64,000 nt of DNA from Notolepis coatsorum. Its lineage: Eukaryota > Chordata > Actinopteri > Aulopiformes > Paralepididae. This document shows, one piece after another, positions 43,883 through 56,317 of this stretch (within the stretch, counting starts at the first letter, position 1; the number at the start of each line of letters is the position of its first letter). Below the pieces are notes generated by a model, which was not told where the DNA came from, did not search any database, and saw only the letters and a list, made by a program, of their open reading frames with translations. Where the stretch lies: positions 57,479,028 to 57,543,027 of the forward strand of contig OZ020592.1 of the NCBI GenBank assembly GCA_963971535.1, in the 5' to 3' direction. Made by a program: the position numbers and the translations under genes.

Positions 43883-44363
43883 CTGTGGAATAATTATTAT
43901 TAAAGGGGCTATAGGCAAGATTTTCAATCATTTGGAATGAGAACCATGTACACTAATAACATGGAATAAGCAAAAACTTCAATCTAACATCAATCTAACT
44001 TCACCACGGTAACGTGCATAACCACACTCCTACGCAGAGCTGTCTCTACGCCTGTACGTCACAGCCTGAGGGCAAAATTCTGTACCAAATCCATAACCAA
44101 ATTAATGTGACAGAAAATGCGGTTATTATAACTTTGAATTGGATGTACAGAGTAGCACAAATAACCAAAAATTAAGCTCGTCTCAACATTTGTGTAGCAT
44201 CTGGTGACGGTGCCATCACAGGCATAGGATTGGAGGTAAATATTGCAGTGTCCTGGTATTTTATTTATTGGAAAATATTTGGAAAAAGTGCAGTTGACTT
44301 CCTAGGATAAATGAAGGTAAACATTTACAAAAAAATGTAATAATACAAAAATTAGACACACAC

Positions 44364-44471
44364 CTCCAAGTGTTCCATGATGCATCCGACGCTATGCATC
44401 TTTCTCTCCAAGTTGTCCATGGGGAATGCACAGAAGGTGACTGGGCTGTTCTCTGTCGTGCCGTAGCCAAT
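44364..44471 (-). CDS. ACSF2: ACSF2 exon with the YGTTE adenylate-binding motif
   Basis: First of six ACSF2 exons in the window. ACSF2 is a mitochondrial medium-chain acyl-CoA synthetase that activates fatty acids with ATP and CoA through an acyl-AMP intermediate. This 108-nt exon, phase 0 on both sides, reads IGYGTTENSPVTFCAFPMD; YGTTE is the A5 motif of ANL enzymes that binds adenylate. The six exons join into 210 codons plus stop without frame breaks, about the last third of a roughly 615-aa protein. I found no earlier ACSF2 exon up to 64 kb, so the next intron is at least 19.5 kb and contains CHAD in antisense. Confidence 0.95.
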
Positions 44472-44939
44472 CTGCCCATGGAAAAGAAAATACAACACAA
44501 CGGCCTGGTTGTTAGGAGACCCGGTCGCAGGTTTGATCCCCCGGCCCATCCCCATCAAAGGGTTCTTGACACTTGAACCCCTCCCTGCCCAAGGGTGCAT
44601 CACAAATGTTGGGACCCTGCACTATGACCTCTGCCCACTCTGGTGGATTTCGGATGTGCTCGCATTCCTGATTACACTGTAATGTGGTGATACAAGATTA
44701 AAACTGAAAACCAAAGATAAGCTACGGATGTTCAGCAGGACAGTTGACAACTGAGAGGGAATGGACTAGTGGAATGTGGGTCCAACTCATCATTCATTTA
44801 ATCAAGTAACCATGGAGATCCTCATTTTGTGTTTGTATTTTTGTGCAACAAGTCAAGCCAAGTGTTCCTTTATTAATCCCTGTGGGGAGATTTAGGTATC
44901 ATAGCAGCATGGGGAAGAGGGGAGGGGAGGTACAGGTGC

Positions 44940-45040
44940 ATATATCGGTATTGGTTGATATCGGTTGATATCGGTATCGGAAATTAAGAGTTGGACAATA
45001 TCGGTATAGGTAAAAAAGCCAATATCGAGCATCCCTATAA
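44940..45040 (-). repeat. Truncated end of a TATCGG-rich DNA transposon
   Basis: Read on the minus strand: AGGGATGCTCGATATTGGC, then repeated TACCGATAT/TATCAACCG motifs. Similar TATCGGTATCGG motifs recur at 54380-54610 in the CHAD intron. Flanks 44472-44939 and 45041-45765 show no gene. Confidence 0.45.
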
Positions 45041-45765
45041 TACTAGATTAGAACATAATAATAATAATAATAGTGGAACAAGTCACTGTATTGACTTTAT
45101 TGAAAATCACAAACTGCAGTCGCTGCTGGTGAGAAATGTATCACTTCCTGTGTGCCAGATTATTTCCCCTGGAATGTCCTACCAGACACTGGTGATTAGA
45201 ACAGCAAATGTGAATCAGTATTCCATTGATGATCAAAAAACTGTGTCTCGATTTGAGCAGATGTATTTATTGTAGTGAAATCACTCACAATCACAAATCA
45301 CTTTTATAATTGCATATGAATTATGTCATGTACACTTCTCTCAAAAGATCATTGTTGTCGTTTGTTTTTATGCCAGGTGTTTTTGAGGACCTGATTGATA
45401 ATTTGAGATAATCTGTCAAATAATGCTATAGTTTTAAATAAACAAAATCATACTTTAAATCTGGTGTTATAAAACACCTTTAACTGGCCCTGGCAAATCA
45501 TACTTGGCCGTAATGTGAAGGAATCCTTACTGAAATGACCTTGGTGCTAAGCGCATTCAGGAAATGGCAGTTAGACAGATGGAAAGAGCAAGGAGACAGA
45601 TATGCTGCCACACGAGTGCATACACTGCTCAGCAGGGCTAGACTGACATGAGGTATTTGGCTCAGATACTGATTTCGATATTTGGGAGCTTAATAAAATG
45701 TAATGTATTTAACCTCAAATCAAAGTGAGAAAATTATTTATATATCACACAAATAAATCCCCTTA

Positions 45766-46060
45766 TGCTTAATGGCGCACTGTAGTTTTGGGAGAGTCAG
45801 AGAAGTGGAAAGAATTCTGAAATATTTTCATAACTGAATCAACAAACTGTCCTCAGAGGAAAATTGGGTTCCTGGAACACAGTTTGAAGCTCAAGCTACC
45901 TGAAGAATTACTGTTTCACTGTTGTTCACAACATATACACAACAACGTTTGGCCCACAACCTTTCACCTTTTTCTGTTTTGATTTAAGACAGAAGACAGA
46001 ATAATCGTCCTAAGATCTGCATGTATAGTAAATGTGTTTGTACACTAAATACAGGCTCTG
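45766..46060. repeat. Diverged relative of the MITE at 59556-59887
   Basis: It shares GGCGCACTGTAGTTTTGGGA, GTCCTCAGAGGAAAATTGG and CAGGCTCTGC-type blocks with the complete copy at 59556-59887. Its right end is degraded. Confidence 0.5.
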
Positions 46061-46109
46061 CCAATGTAAACAAATATGACCCCCTCCGAAAATAACAATA
46101 TACAGCAAC

Positions 46110-46830
46110 AAATTAAACTCCTTCAAAGATCAGCCTACACATTCAAATACAACTCCTTCAAAGATCAGCCTACAGGGCGGCTGGGTGGCGCAGCGGACAT
46201 TGCGCTCGTCACCAACGCAAGAGACACCGGGTTCGACTCCGGCTGTCGGCGTTGCCTCCGGCTTGGGCCGGCCGTCATACTAACTCAATTGGCAGAGTTA
46301 GCGGGTGGAAGTCGATGGGTGGTAATCTGGACGTTGTGGACAGCGACTCCTACAGGTCGGTTGGGGATGCCTGCACAGCAGAGACAGGAAATGGCGGGGG
46401 TAGTGTGAGCCTCCCACACGTTACACCTCGCCAATGAGAGTCCGCGCTGGCAGGTGAAAAGATGTGACAGGCTGCCTCCACATGTATCGGAGGGGACATG
46501 TGATACAAGGCTTCTATCCTCCCTACAACCGGCCAGTGGGGGGCATATGCGAGCAACATTCAAGACAGGGGGGGGGAGAATTGGCACAGCGGAATTGGGA
46601 TGGGAGAACAATTTTAAAAGAGAAAAGGTGGATAAAAAAAAGATCAGCCTACACATTCAAATACAACTCCTTCAAAGATCAGTCAGCACATTCAAATACA
46701 ACTCCTTCAAAGATCAGTCAGCACATTCAATACAACTCATTCAAAGATCAGTCAGCACATTCAATACAACTCATTCAAAGATCAGTCAGCACATTCAAAT
46801 ACAACTACTTCAAAGATCAGTCAAGGGTTG
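46110..46830. repeat. 35-bp tandem repeat split by a SINE
   Basis: The unit is CACATTCAAATACAACTCC then TTCAAAGATCAGTCAG, with 34-bp variants lacking an A. About two units precede and five follow the SINE at 46175-46640. Confidence 0.88.
46175..46640 (+). mobile_element. SINE family A copy 5
   Basis: Best-preserved head: A box TGGCGCAGCGG (46186-46196) and B box GGTTCGACTCC (46230-46240), 44 nt apart as in tRNA genes. The 3' end is GGTGGATAAAAAAA. The target duplication AGATCAGCCTACA (46162-46174 and 46641-46653) lies inside the 35-bp repeat. Confidence 0.93.
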
Positions 46831-48770
46831 AATGAATGCCAAGTTGTATCATAATGTCGATTGGGCAAAACTCAGGCAGGCCTGATGCTTGCTTTATATT
46901 GACATCAGCTGACCCGATATATCTGTCAAGCCCTAACGACGGGTCCAAAGTCAGCTTTGTGGGAGAACAGGGTGGCGACTGTCAGAGAGAAAGAGATGGT
47001 GCAGGAGACTGTAAGGTGGGGCCGGTGAGAACCTTCACCCTGGAATACCAGGAGAGAGACAACATTCCCGATAAAACGTTAGATTTGTTGAGTAAACTCT
47101 AGATTCCATTAATCTTGCCTGTGTCCATCGGAGCTCATAAATGCACCCAAGTGAGTCCAAGGCATCCAAGGTCTTGAGCCAGCTAGCAAAGCTCCAGAGA
47201 TGGAGAGGAGAGTCGAGAAACAAGACCTTATCCTATGCAGTGAGTTGAACGACGTTCCACGTCAAACATCTCTGTCCAAAGAGGAAGTAAACTTACCAAT
47301 GCTACATACAGTATACCTCGTATTATTTTCCATAACATATTGAACAAATAATATTATTATATTATTGTTCCCCCCATATTTCTTTAGTCTCTTTTATAAA
47401 TAAGAACCGAAAGATTTGTTGTAAAAAAGTTTTCCACAGCATCTGTGCAGCCTTATTTATTCACTGTGTCCATGGAAACGACAATGAGCGCAGCCATAAA
47501 TGTATGGTTTCCTTACGCAGAAAAGACTGGTTAAGAAAGTTCAACTAAATCTACAGATCAACACAGAACACTCTTCAAGAATGTACTTGAGGATAATACC
47601 TCAAATTGATAGTCAAAACCAAAAAGAAAAAAACACTGATTAGGGCTTTAACACCAAAAGACCAAACATTGGCCCTCACATCTGGCCCACACATCACCTC
47701 GGACAGGTAGACACTGAAAAACAACTCTGTGGTTCATAACCTGTGCCGGCGAAACCAGATAGCCGCGCCCAACCCGGAGAGCTCCCCCGAGGTGACCGCC
47801 GGGGCAATTATGTAATACCCTTGGTCGTTTTCAAAAAGGAAAAGAAAAGTATGCGGAGTACAAAGAACAGACCGCGGCGTCTGAAACCCCCCGTTCCGTG
47901 GGTGAAAACAAAGAGGATCCTTTCCAATTGTTGTGACTTGAAACAGTGTTTTCGACACCCGCCAAACCCATCTGTGGACTATTAAGAAGTGAGAAAACAG
48001 CTGCACAGGAGTGGCTCTCTTTTCTTGCCACCGCAGACTGGAAAACAATTGGGATGTCTGGGACCTTGAGCGCTGCTAGTTTAACCTCACACCACCTCGC
48101 CGTTCATACATTTCAACCATTTAGAAAGAATTCAGCCTGTTGGAGAACTCCTAATTACCATAACAACTTAACTAAAAAAGGAACCAGAAAACACTTCAAA
48201 AGTATAGTATAAATATATAAAAGTTCCTATAATAGTAGAGCGGCTGAGGGCCCTGTTTTGGAGGGAATTATGGACACAGTAAAGCAGGAGTGTACTTGTT
48301 TGACCATAGCTAAGGTTTTGAACCAAACTACCTGAACAACAGATGAGAAGAAGAAAGAATTCACTCATCTGATGCATTAACTCGTTTTCCTTTCTTTTAT
48401 TTTAAAGTACAATGAAAATCATGTTTTTCAAACATGTTGCATTTTTTAACAGAAGGTATGTTGATGTACTGTAACATTACCCCAAATATTAGAACTGAAG
48501 AAATTAGACTAAAGTCTTTCACCTTTTACATATCTAGCTTTGGCATGGATTGATTTTTTAGATCGCTAACAAATGCAAATATATTGTAGTCTGCCCAGTT
48601 GTTCTGACCAGGATTACGTTCCTTTCTGCCTCGGGTCTGCGCGTGCATATTTGTCATGACGTTGTCGGCTAACAGGTGTTTAGTGAACAGAAGGCCATGC
48701 CCCCTCAGCCTACTGAGTTGGCTGTGCTCAGAGAGGGTGACCTGAAACACTGATATCAAAACAAAAGATA
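46831..48770. other. ACSF2 intron, no supported gene
   Basis: A CpG-rich patch at about 47740-47900 carries a minus-strand frame ending (47735) in DQGYYIIAPAVTSGELSGLG then AAIWFRRHRL, which looks like a membrane segment followed by a basic tail. No splice acceptor convinces me and I recognise no family, so it is not called as a gene. Confidence 0.3.
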
Positions 48771-49243
48771 CCTTTTTATTTTTTTTTTTTCACCTGATTT
48801 TCTGTACTTTTTCCTCCCATCCCAATTTTAGTCGTTGTGCCAATTCCCCCCTCCCCTACCTGGTCGTTGTGCGCATGTGCCCCCTACTGGTCGGTCCAGG
48901 GAGCCTGAGGTCTACCACATGCTTCCTCCGACACATGCGGAGACAGCCAGCGGCTCTCTTTTCACCTGGCAGCGCGGACTCTCATTGGTGTAGTGTAACG
49001 TGTGGGAGGTCACGCTGCCTTCACCACTTCCTGTCTTTTGCTGTGCAGGCGCCCAGACCTGACTTGTAGGAGTCGCTGTCCACAACGCCAGATTACCACC
49101 CATCAACTTCCCTCCCGCTAACTCAGCCAAACGAGTTAGTATGATGGCTGACCCAAGTCGGAGGCAATGCTGACACCTGGATTCGAGACCGGAGTCTCTC
49201 GCAGTGGTGACGAGCGCAATCTCCGCTGCGCCACCCAGCCGCC
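48771..49243 (-). mobile_element. SINE family A copy 6
   Basis: The head GGCGGCTGGGTGGCGCAGCG ends at 49243 and the poly-T (A tail) is at 48771-48793. Only a short shared GATAC is seen at both flanks, so the target duplication is decayed or was short. Confidence 0.85.
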
Positions 49244-50262
49244 AAATGATACTTCTGAAGCTGAAGGAAATCATATGCATGACATTAACATTCCACAATA
49301 AGCAATTTATGACCGAAATAAAACATGTACGGTATCTTTAAGCACTTGCAGATATTTCAAGATATTTCTTGCCATCGTTGAGTTTACTACATTAATATAC
49401 TGTAAACTTTAGTAAATACAGTACAGTCAGGTCTTATTGTGTGATTGACAGATCTTTTTTAAATGGCTGCCAGGGAGACATCTGTGATGTCCCTACTGTA
49501 TTAGCTAGAAACGCTACTTATGACTTCCTTTAGGTCGGTGTAACCAGTACTTACTGTATGGTCTCTGCTGTGGGAAAATTTGGTGTGCATGATTATGTGC
49601 CTTAGCTGCTCTACTATAAAATAACAAACTTTTTTTTATGACCATTACATACTCTTAATGACTCATTTAATAGAGTAAATTATGCTATAATGCTGTCAAG
49701 ATGATCTGGACCATTGTTGCATCATGCAACAATTCTCCCAAACCATTCTATAATTCAACATCTACAAAGAGTCAAAAATCTATTTAACAGATAGTATGAT
49801 AACAAACGAAGATCAGTAACGAAGACATAGAACAGATGAGGGTTAAACTGTCGTAACCACTTTACTTCCTCTTGCCGACCTCTCCACGTAACACCCTGGC
49901 GAGCCCTCCTTGGTTTTTTTCCTCAAATAAATGTTATAAATAGTGCTGTGTTCTGTTGACTTGCCGTTCTCCGCTCAAAAGCCCAAAGTGAATGTCTCTC
50001 TGCACTGCACTCCCTTTCTCTCAGCCACACACCCTCTCTCTTTCCCTCTCCCTCTCTCTTTCCCTCTCCCCATCTCTCTCATACACAAACCAGCTCACTT
50101 CTAAGCCTTTTCTCCTCACAGCTCTAAAGCCTTCTCTCAGTGGCTACGGGACTTTCTAGCTGGGAGCGCCTACCCAGCAGGGACAAGAGACCAGGGGAAA
50201 CACACAGACAGACAAGCTAACCGAGCTAGACTGATACTTCCGAGTCTAAAGAGGAGGCCAGT
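49244..50262 (+). promoter_or_regulatory. CHAD upstream region and candidate promoter
   Basis: A TATA-like TATAAATAG lies at 49935-49943, about 320 bases before the CHAD start codon. A CT-rich microsatellite (CTCTCTCTTTCCCTCTCC repeated) occupies about 50020-50085 in the presumed 5' UTR. The remainder is AT-rich without recognised features. The transcription start is inferred. Confidence 0.4.
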
Positions 50263-51045
50263 ATGCGGTGTATGAGTTTGCTGTTGCTGGGGACCTGTCT
50301 CTTGGTCCTGGGTCCTGCGGTGCGGGGAGCCCCCCAGTGCCCGAGCCAGTGCCACTGCCACGGTGACCTGCAGCATGTCATATGCGACAATGCCGGGCTG
50401 AGGAAGATCCCCAAGGTATCGGAGGCCACTCGCCTGGTGAACCTCCAGAGGAATAACCTGGGCGGTCTGCCCAGTGGATCCTTCAGTGACATGAAAGGAT
50501 TGATCTCCCTGCACCTCCAGCACTGCCAGATCCGCGAGGTCGGAGCGCAGGCCTTCAAGGGGCTGAAGAAGCTCATCTACCTCTACCTGTCCAACAACGA
50601 GATCAACAGCGTCAAGCCCGGCGCCTTCGAGGACCTGGCTGAGCTCACCTACCTCTACCTGGATGGGAACCACATCAGCGACCTGCCCAAGGGGGTCTTC
50701 TCGCCCATGATAAACCTCTTCATTCTGCAGCTCAATGACAACAGCCTCCGCGAGCTGCGGCCGGGCACCTTCACGGGAGCCAAAGACCTGCGCTGGCTGC
50801 ACATGAGCGGGAACGAGCTGTACACCCTGCAGCCGGGCTCTCTGGACGACGTGGAGAACCTGGCCATACTCCACCTGGACAGGAACAAGCTATCTACCTA
50901 TCCCAGCGCCGCCATGAGTAAGCTCCGGGTGGTGGAGGAACTCACTCTGGGCAGGAATCCCATGAGGACCATCCCCGACAACGCTTTCCAGAGCTTTGGA
51001 CGCTACATGGAGAAGCTGCACCTGGACAACATGGGCCTAGAGAAG
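50263..51045 (+). CDS. CHAD: Chondroadherin exon 1: signal peptide, LRR N-cap and most repeats
   Basis: Chondroadherin is a secreted leucine-rich-repeat protein of cartilage matrix that binds collagen and integrin alpha2beta1. This exon encodes 261 residues: a signal peptide ([17 protein letters not shown]), the N-cap cysteine cluster ([16 protein letters not shown]) and about nine LRRs (for example [33 protein letters not shown]). [17 protein letters not shown] and [12 protein letters not shown] are near-identical to mammalian CHAD. The start is the first ATG in frame, just before the signal peptide. The exon ends LEK at GTCAGT, phase 0. The three exons give 362 aa against 359 in human. The gene lies antisense to ACSF2. 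Confidence 0.97.
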
Positions 51046-54000
51046 GTCAGTCTCCGTTTCTTTTTCTTTGCATGCACAATTGGTTGACATTTTTATTTCA
51101 AATATGTTAACTGCTTGAAATGCACTTGCTTTTTTGAAAAGGATCAAATGTGGTCATATTTCTAAGCACATAATATTACTTATTAATTCATATATTTAGT
51201 AAGATAAGATAAATGAAATGCTCCTCATATTCATTTTCTCATTTGAAATGTTTATGAAAATAATCTGATTGGAGAGGCTGGAGTGCAAAATACTAGTGAG
51301 TTGTAGTCTCACCATTACAGAAATGACAGAATGTCAGATGTGAGAAGAAGTGATCAATCTATGAGCCGAGAGGAAGAGACATTCATGTTCTACAACAAAA
51401 GGAAGTATCGTTCAATTTCATAAACTGAACAATTTATCTGCTGAAAAGGTCTTTGTATTTCTGCCTTAATATGTCTGGCTATCCTGGGGGTTAAGGTGGG
51501 AGGGGTTGCTCGTTTGTGTTGGTTCTGGCTAACCCATCCTGACCATATTTCATCAGCATATATTTACATATGTATTGGCTCTCCAAGGGCCAACTCCCCC
51601 TCACTGGCAGCCAACGCTCACTTCTCCAATCCCTGTATCATGTGAATACCTGTATGGTTAGAGGCGAGTGTTAATGTTTGTTTTTATCATTAGTCATATT
51701 AGAACCTGACCAGAACTATAGAGATTTCATGACCAATGAGATTTGCAGAAAGCTCATGAAAGCCGAAAACCCATCTTTATGCAAGGTAGCGTCTAGATCC
51801 CATAGCCCGGAAGGACATCTGCCACGATGGTCACTCGTCGGCCAAGCCGCAAAGTCGTAACTCGCCATAAATGTCACCTAAAACATTCATAAACCTATCC
51901 TTAACCATAACCATTAGCGCCAACTACAACAAAAAAAACATTTTTAAAAAGTCCTTTTCAGGTGATGGGATCTAGACTAGACACACTACCTTTTAATGCA
52001 GCGGTTGTTGTGCTTCTGCTTCCTCTCCATCTGTTTCACCGTATCCCAATAACCAGGTCCTTATGGTGCATTTATCCAGCCGTAAACTGCACATGGGAAG
52101 CTGAGCTAGTTGCATTATGCTTTCATGTCAGACCTTGGGACACACATGTGCTGAGACCAGCAGAACCTCTCTTTTTAACGCAAAATGCTTTTGCGAGGCG
52201 CTTTGATCCTGGTAGTTTGATTTTGGTACAGCCGACAGAGAACACCAGCACCTATATGTACACACCTCTGTTATGAGGTTAAAAAATGCCTCAAGTACAG
52301 TAGAATGCAGCTCTTGATGTTGCATTCCTACATTAAATATCCACCATTTGAAAGAATGTTGAGATTATAACATGATTGTTGGCATCAAAGTAAGTCAGTT
52401 AGTCTTGGGACATGAGTAAAAAAATATTATCCTAAAGATGGCCATCTGCATTTTTTAAACGATGCATCATAAAATTAAAGTAACAATTTCCACAAAATGA
52501 ATAAATAAGTGTTTTATAATAAAACTTTAGTTGATGGGCAAAATACTTTTTTCTATGCATGTCCAATACTGAACCTCACCAGCTGTATTGTATGTAGTGG
52601 CAACACACGTATCTCCAGTTGGGAGATTCCAAACAACGTGACGTGGCACTGATGACGGCACGACGTTGCACACAGTCAAAACAAACCACGCTTAAAAAAG
52701 ATCACTGCGCTCGTCAACTTCAGTGTGTAAACCTTAACCCGGCGCCTGTGTGAAGCTCTGCGAGACCCAAGGTATCCTCGACCATAAGTAAGTGAGGTTG
52801 GTTAAGGCATTTTTTCAAAGCCTGGGCCATTCCTGAGGTCCAGGTAAACATCTAAAGTGGTAGGATGCCATCATCACACTTAGGCGTGCTAAAGTGTGAG
52901 GAGACCTTTTTCAAATGTTTATGAAAAGATTTGATGGTATTTCCACAAAAGTACCATGGTAGCGAGTGACCAAAGGGTGATGCCATGCCAAACCTCATGA
53001 TTGATGTTTAGATACCGGACAATTATTCGACCTCTTTATTTACAGTTGTACAGCCCTGGCCTATAATTATATTATATTCTATTGTGCTCAACTTAGTTCA
53101 TACTTCATTAGATCTTACTCCACCTCTTTATTGTATTATCTGTCTGTTAATGTCTGTCCGCTAATGTAGCACCGAAAACGACCAAAGCAAATTCCTTGTA
53201 TGTGAAAACTACTTGTATTGGCAAATAAAGACACACAAGATACAGATGTGTTTCCGCGCTCAACGCTGTCCATCTTATAAGTCCTACACGGCTTTGGGAT
53301 GAATGCACAGTAGCTATATAGTAGGTTTCATGCCATAATGCTACACCGTGCTGCTCCTCGGGCATTCCAGAGTGCACCATTTAGTTCATACTTGAGGTTA
53401 ATCCAATATTTGAGAGAGCCCATGTCCCAGTATGCAGCCATCCCAGTGGGACCTCTCATGCTGCGACTGAGTGAGAGAGCCAGGGAGAAGCAGCAAGAGA
53501 TGGGGGCGCGGAGCATACACCTTAATACACATTAAGCCCCTTTCCAGTCCAGTGTGGGTATTTTTAGGGTGTTTTTGTTTGCTGGCCTTCAGCCAAGCAT
53601 GTCCCGGCCTAATTATTGCACAAGTGTTATTTTCAGCTCAGTGTGTTTTCTCCCCTCTGTGGGAGGGTCCTGTAAACAGGTCAGCGAGGGTTAGGAGACA
53701 GGTAAATAGAGGCAGGGTGTTCCGTGGCCGGTGGAGGAGTATTTTTAGCTTGCCATCGCCACAGGTGAATGGACAATTGGGCCCTTTGCGAGCCTTCCTG
53801 GCAGAGGAGCGGGCCGGAGAGAGAGACGACAGAGAGGGAAAACAACCCGGCCATGCTGGAAGTCATCCATCTTCCGTTGCTTCGAATGACCGGCGCCTCC
53901 ACCTCTCACGCTCGTCCCCCCTGCGGTAGTGGAAATTTCCACAAAACGGCACTTTGAGCGCTTCGTCTCCTCCGGACTTACATAAGACCCCTAACCTCCC

Positions 54001-54700
54001 TGTGAAAAAAAAGCGCACCCTCTTCCCTCGCGTCTGGCACCCGGGAGGACCTCCCTCCTCTTCTTCTTCGGGGAGAAGGGCCAAACTTGACAGGAAGAAG
54101 ATCAGTTAATCTGGCACTTCTGTGAAGTTTTTAGCAGCCTCACAGATGCATACGAAGTTGGGGTGAGGAGGGGCGGGACGGTCAAGGTTTACATAAGCAC
54201 TGGTGTGCAGGAGCAGGGATGAGAGGAGGCTTTCATGCCACAGTGACTCGGGAGAGATTCCCTGGGCCTGCATCACTATCCGGTGGCTCAGTGGGCTGTG
54301 TTCACTCGCAACATCGTAGGTTTCAAATCCAGACTAGGGGGTGTCCCAATTGAATCTGGGCTGATCATTGCATATTTTAATTGATATCGGTATCGGCTAT
54401 AAATTCCAATCCTTTTTTGTTAAAAGAATAAATGAAAACTATAAGAGAAAGCTGTGATGTAGGTTATTTATTTTTCTTTAAGCAGAGCTATTCAATTACC
54501 AAGCATATCTTACACTGGATTGTTGTTTTGATAACTTGAATGTACTTGAAGTGTGTACTGTGCAGCTGTATTATCGAGGAAGTACAGATATTGGATCGGG
54601 ACTTAGTATCGGCAGATACTCAATATCAAATGACTCGGATTGGGATCATGGTTACTGTCTTTGTATGCCATATCATATAAAGAAGAAATGCCATTAAAAT
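51046..54700. other. CHAD intron 1, proximal part
   Basis: No gene is supported. A LINE-type end (CAAATTCCTTGTATGTGAAA then ACTACTTG and CAATAAAG-like) lies at about 53186-53230. TATCGG-rich transposon sequence is at 54380-54610. Several open frames at 53.3-54.1 kb lack any domain or splice context. Confidence 0.4.
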
Positions 54701-54712
54701 AATTTAAAAAAG

Positions 54713-55042
54713 GAACACGCCAACATTATGGGAAATGTGCTTTCCGTCTTCTCCAGAGACAAGATGGATACCAATTTCCTATCCAGCTGCAAGCTAGCCT
54801 AGCGTAGCACAAATTAATGGAAGCAGATATGGGCCACTAGCCTAGCTTAAAACTCAGGGAGTTTTTGGCCAACCCCTGGGCTAGTGGTCCGTATCCGCTT
54901 CCATTCATTTGTGCTAAGTTAGGCTAGCTTGCAGCTTGATAGGTTTACTGGAGGCACAGATAGGAAATTGGTATCCATCTTCTTGTCTGACTCTAGAGAA
55001 GATGGTAAGCACATTTCCCATAATGTTGGTGTGTTCCTTTAA
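54713..55042. mobile_element. Kolobok-like foldback MITE, 330 bp
   Basis: AGGAACACGCCAACATTATG at the left pairs with CATAATGTTGGTGTGTTCCT at the right, and the arms (about 120-150 bp) pair through CTAGCCTAGC/GCTAGGCTAG-type blocks. TTAA motifs flank both ends, directly on the right and with two extra A residues on the left. Confidence 0.75.
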
Positions 55043-55094
55043 AAAGGATGTGGTTAAATGACATGGAGATGTCTCTTATCAGTTCATTATCTTG

Positions 55095-55545
55095 CACCAC
55101 ACGGTGGTGTAGTGGTTAACACTGTCGCCTCACAGCAAGAAGGTCCAGGGTTCGATTCCCGCTTGGGGACCAGGTTTCCATGATACCAGGTACTCAGGTG
55201 GGGTATCTCCCAGGCCTTTCTGTGTGGAGTTTGCATGTTCTCCCCGTGCTCGCAAGGGTTTCCCCCCTGATAAGATAAACACAATGGAAAAACATGCACA
55301 ACAGATTGCTAACGCTGTGGCGTCCTTGACGAAGACGGACAGGAGCACTTGGATTGGTCGCCGGGGCGCGGCTCACATTGACGCCCTATCTGCTCCCGGC
55401 TGCCCATGGGGGGGAAGGACAACGGGATGGGAAAAGTGCAGAGAGACATTTCATCGGTGCATGTGTGTGTGTTCCTGTGGGTCGCCCATCTCGCGTGTGT
55501 GTGTGTTAAACTGCATGACAAATAAAGACTTCTAGTCTAACCAAT
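55095..55545 (+). mobile_element. tRNA-headed SINE (different family)
   Basis: A box TGGTGTAGTGG and B box GGTTCGATTCC (about 55107 and 55151). It is followed by GTGTGGAGTTTGCATGTTCT, common to a fish SINE type, then a body ending CAAATAAAGACTTCTAGTC. No target duplication was found. Confidence 0.75.
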
Positions 55546-55789
55546 TAAATTATTAATATGTGAAAATTTGAGAAGCCACAAGAAAAGCAACACAAATGTA
55601 TAAGACTCTTTTAAAAGCATTGTTCTATCGACAGAATGTAAATGGTAATGTATGTGAAATGTAGTCCAGAGTAATCGCCGTTATGATTCCAAGAAGTTTA
55701 CATTGCCTTTGCTACAAATCATTGACCATATTGACCCAGCGGCCATTTTGCCCTTATGTCATGCTCAGGTTGGGATTCCTATTAAAAGC

Positions 55790-55890
55790 AATGAATGAAT
55801 GAATGAATGAATGAAAACTTTATTTAACAGATTGCAGAATGGGTACAATACAGTACGGCTCAATATACACAATTGTTAAGGGCATGCAGA
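55790..55890 (-). repeat. LINE 3' tail with (CATT)n
   Basis: A (GAAT)n run on the plus strand followed by ACAGATTGCAGAATGGGTAC and TTGTTAAGGGCATGCAGATC; related to the segment at about 5702-5800. Confidence 0.6.
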
Positions 55891-56010
55891 TCAGAGAAAG
55901 ACGTTTGTCTTGTTTACATCAGGGTCCCCCATTTTCAATTAATATTCAATTCCACCGTGTGAACATGGTAAATTCTGGTAAAAGTCAGTTCTTGGAAGTG
56001 AAATGATTTG

Positions 56011-56150
56011 TTTTCTAGTTCTCTGATGGTGCCTTCACTGGAGTGACAGCAGTGATTTATTTTCTAGTTCTCTGATGGTGCCTTCACTGGAGTGACAGCA
56101 GTGATTTCTTTTCTAGTTTTCTGATGGTGCCTTCACTGGAGTGACGGCAG
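56011..56150 (+). repeat. Triplicated CHAD exon 2 splice acceptor, period 49 bp
   Basis: TTTTCTAGTT(C/T)TCTGATGG then TGCCTTCACTGGAGTGAC occurs three times, with the AG dinucleotides ending at 56018, 56067 and 56116. The third is the true exon start. Each copy includes the acceptor and about 34 coding bases. Because 49 is not a multiple of three and a TGA is met soon after, use of an upstream acceptor would truncate the protein. Confidence 0.95.
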
Positions 56151-56280
56151 TCAAGTCACTGCACCTGGACAACAACAAGCTCAGGTCTCTTCCCAAAAGC
56201 CTGGAGTTCGGCACCATCACCAACCTCACCCTGTCCAACAACCTTTGGAGCTGCACCTGCCAGCTCGCCCCTCTTCGCAA
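56117..56280 (+). CDS. CHAD: Chondroadherin exon 2: last LRRs and start of C-cap
   Basis: A 164-nt exon reading FSDGAFTGVTAVKSLHLDNN to CTCQLAPLR, with a split lysine codon at the GTAAGC donor. It provides the last leucine-rich repeats and the first two C-cap cysteines (WSCTC). The first 34 bases are also present twice in the preceding intron. Confidence 0.96.
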
Positions 56281-56317
56281 GTAAGCTATGCACTGGATGT
56301 AAAACACACATGTGAGA

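Noticed and set aside
46175-46260. tRNA genes at SINE heads (also 25357, 49243, 55095, 6829)
   Set aside because: Each is followed by a shared SINE body and A-rich tail with target duplications; they are tRNA-derived SINE heads.
53300-54100. Overlapping open frames in CHAD intron 1
   Set aside because: Frames are open on both strands in GC-rich DNA, without domains, splice context or conserved motifs that I recognise.
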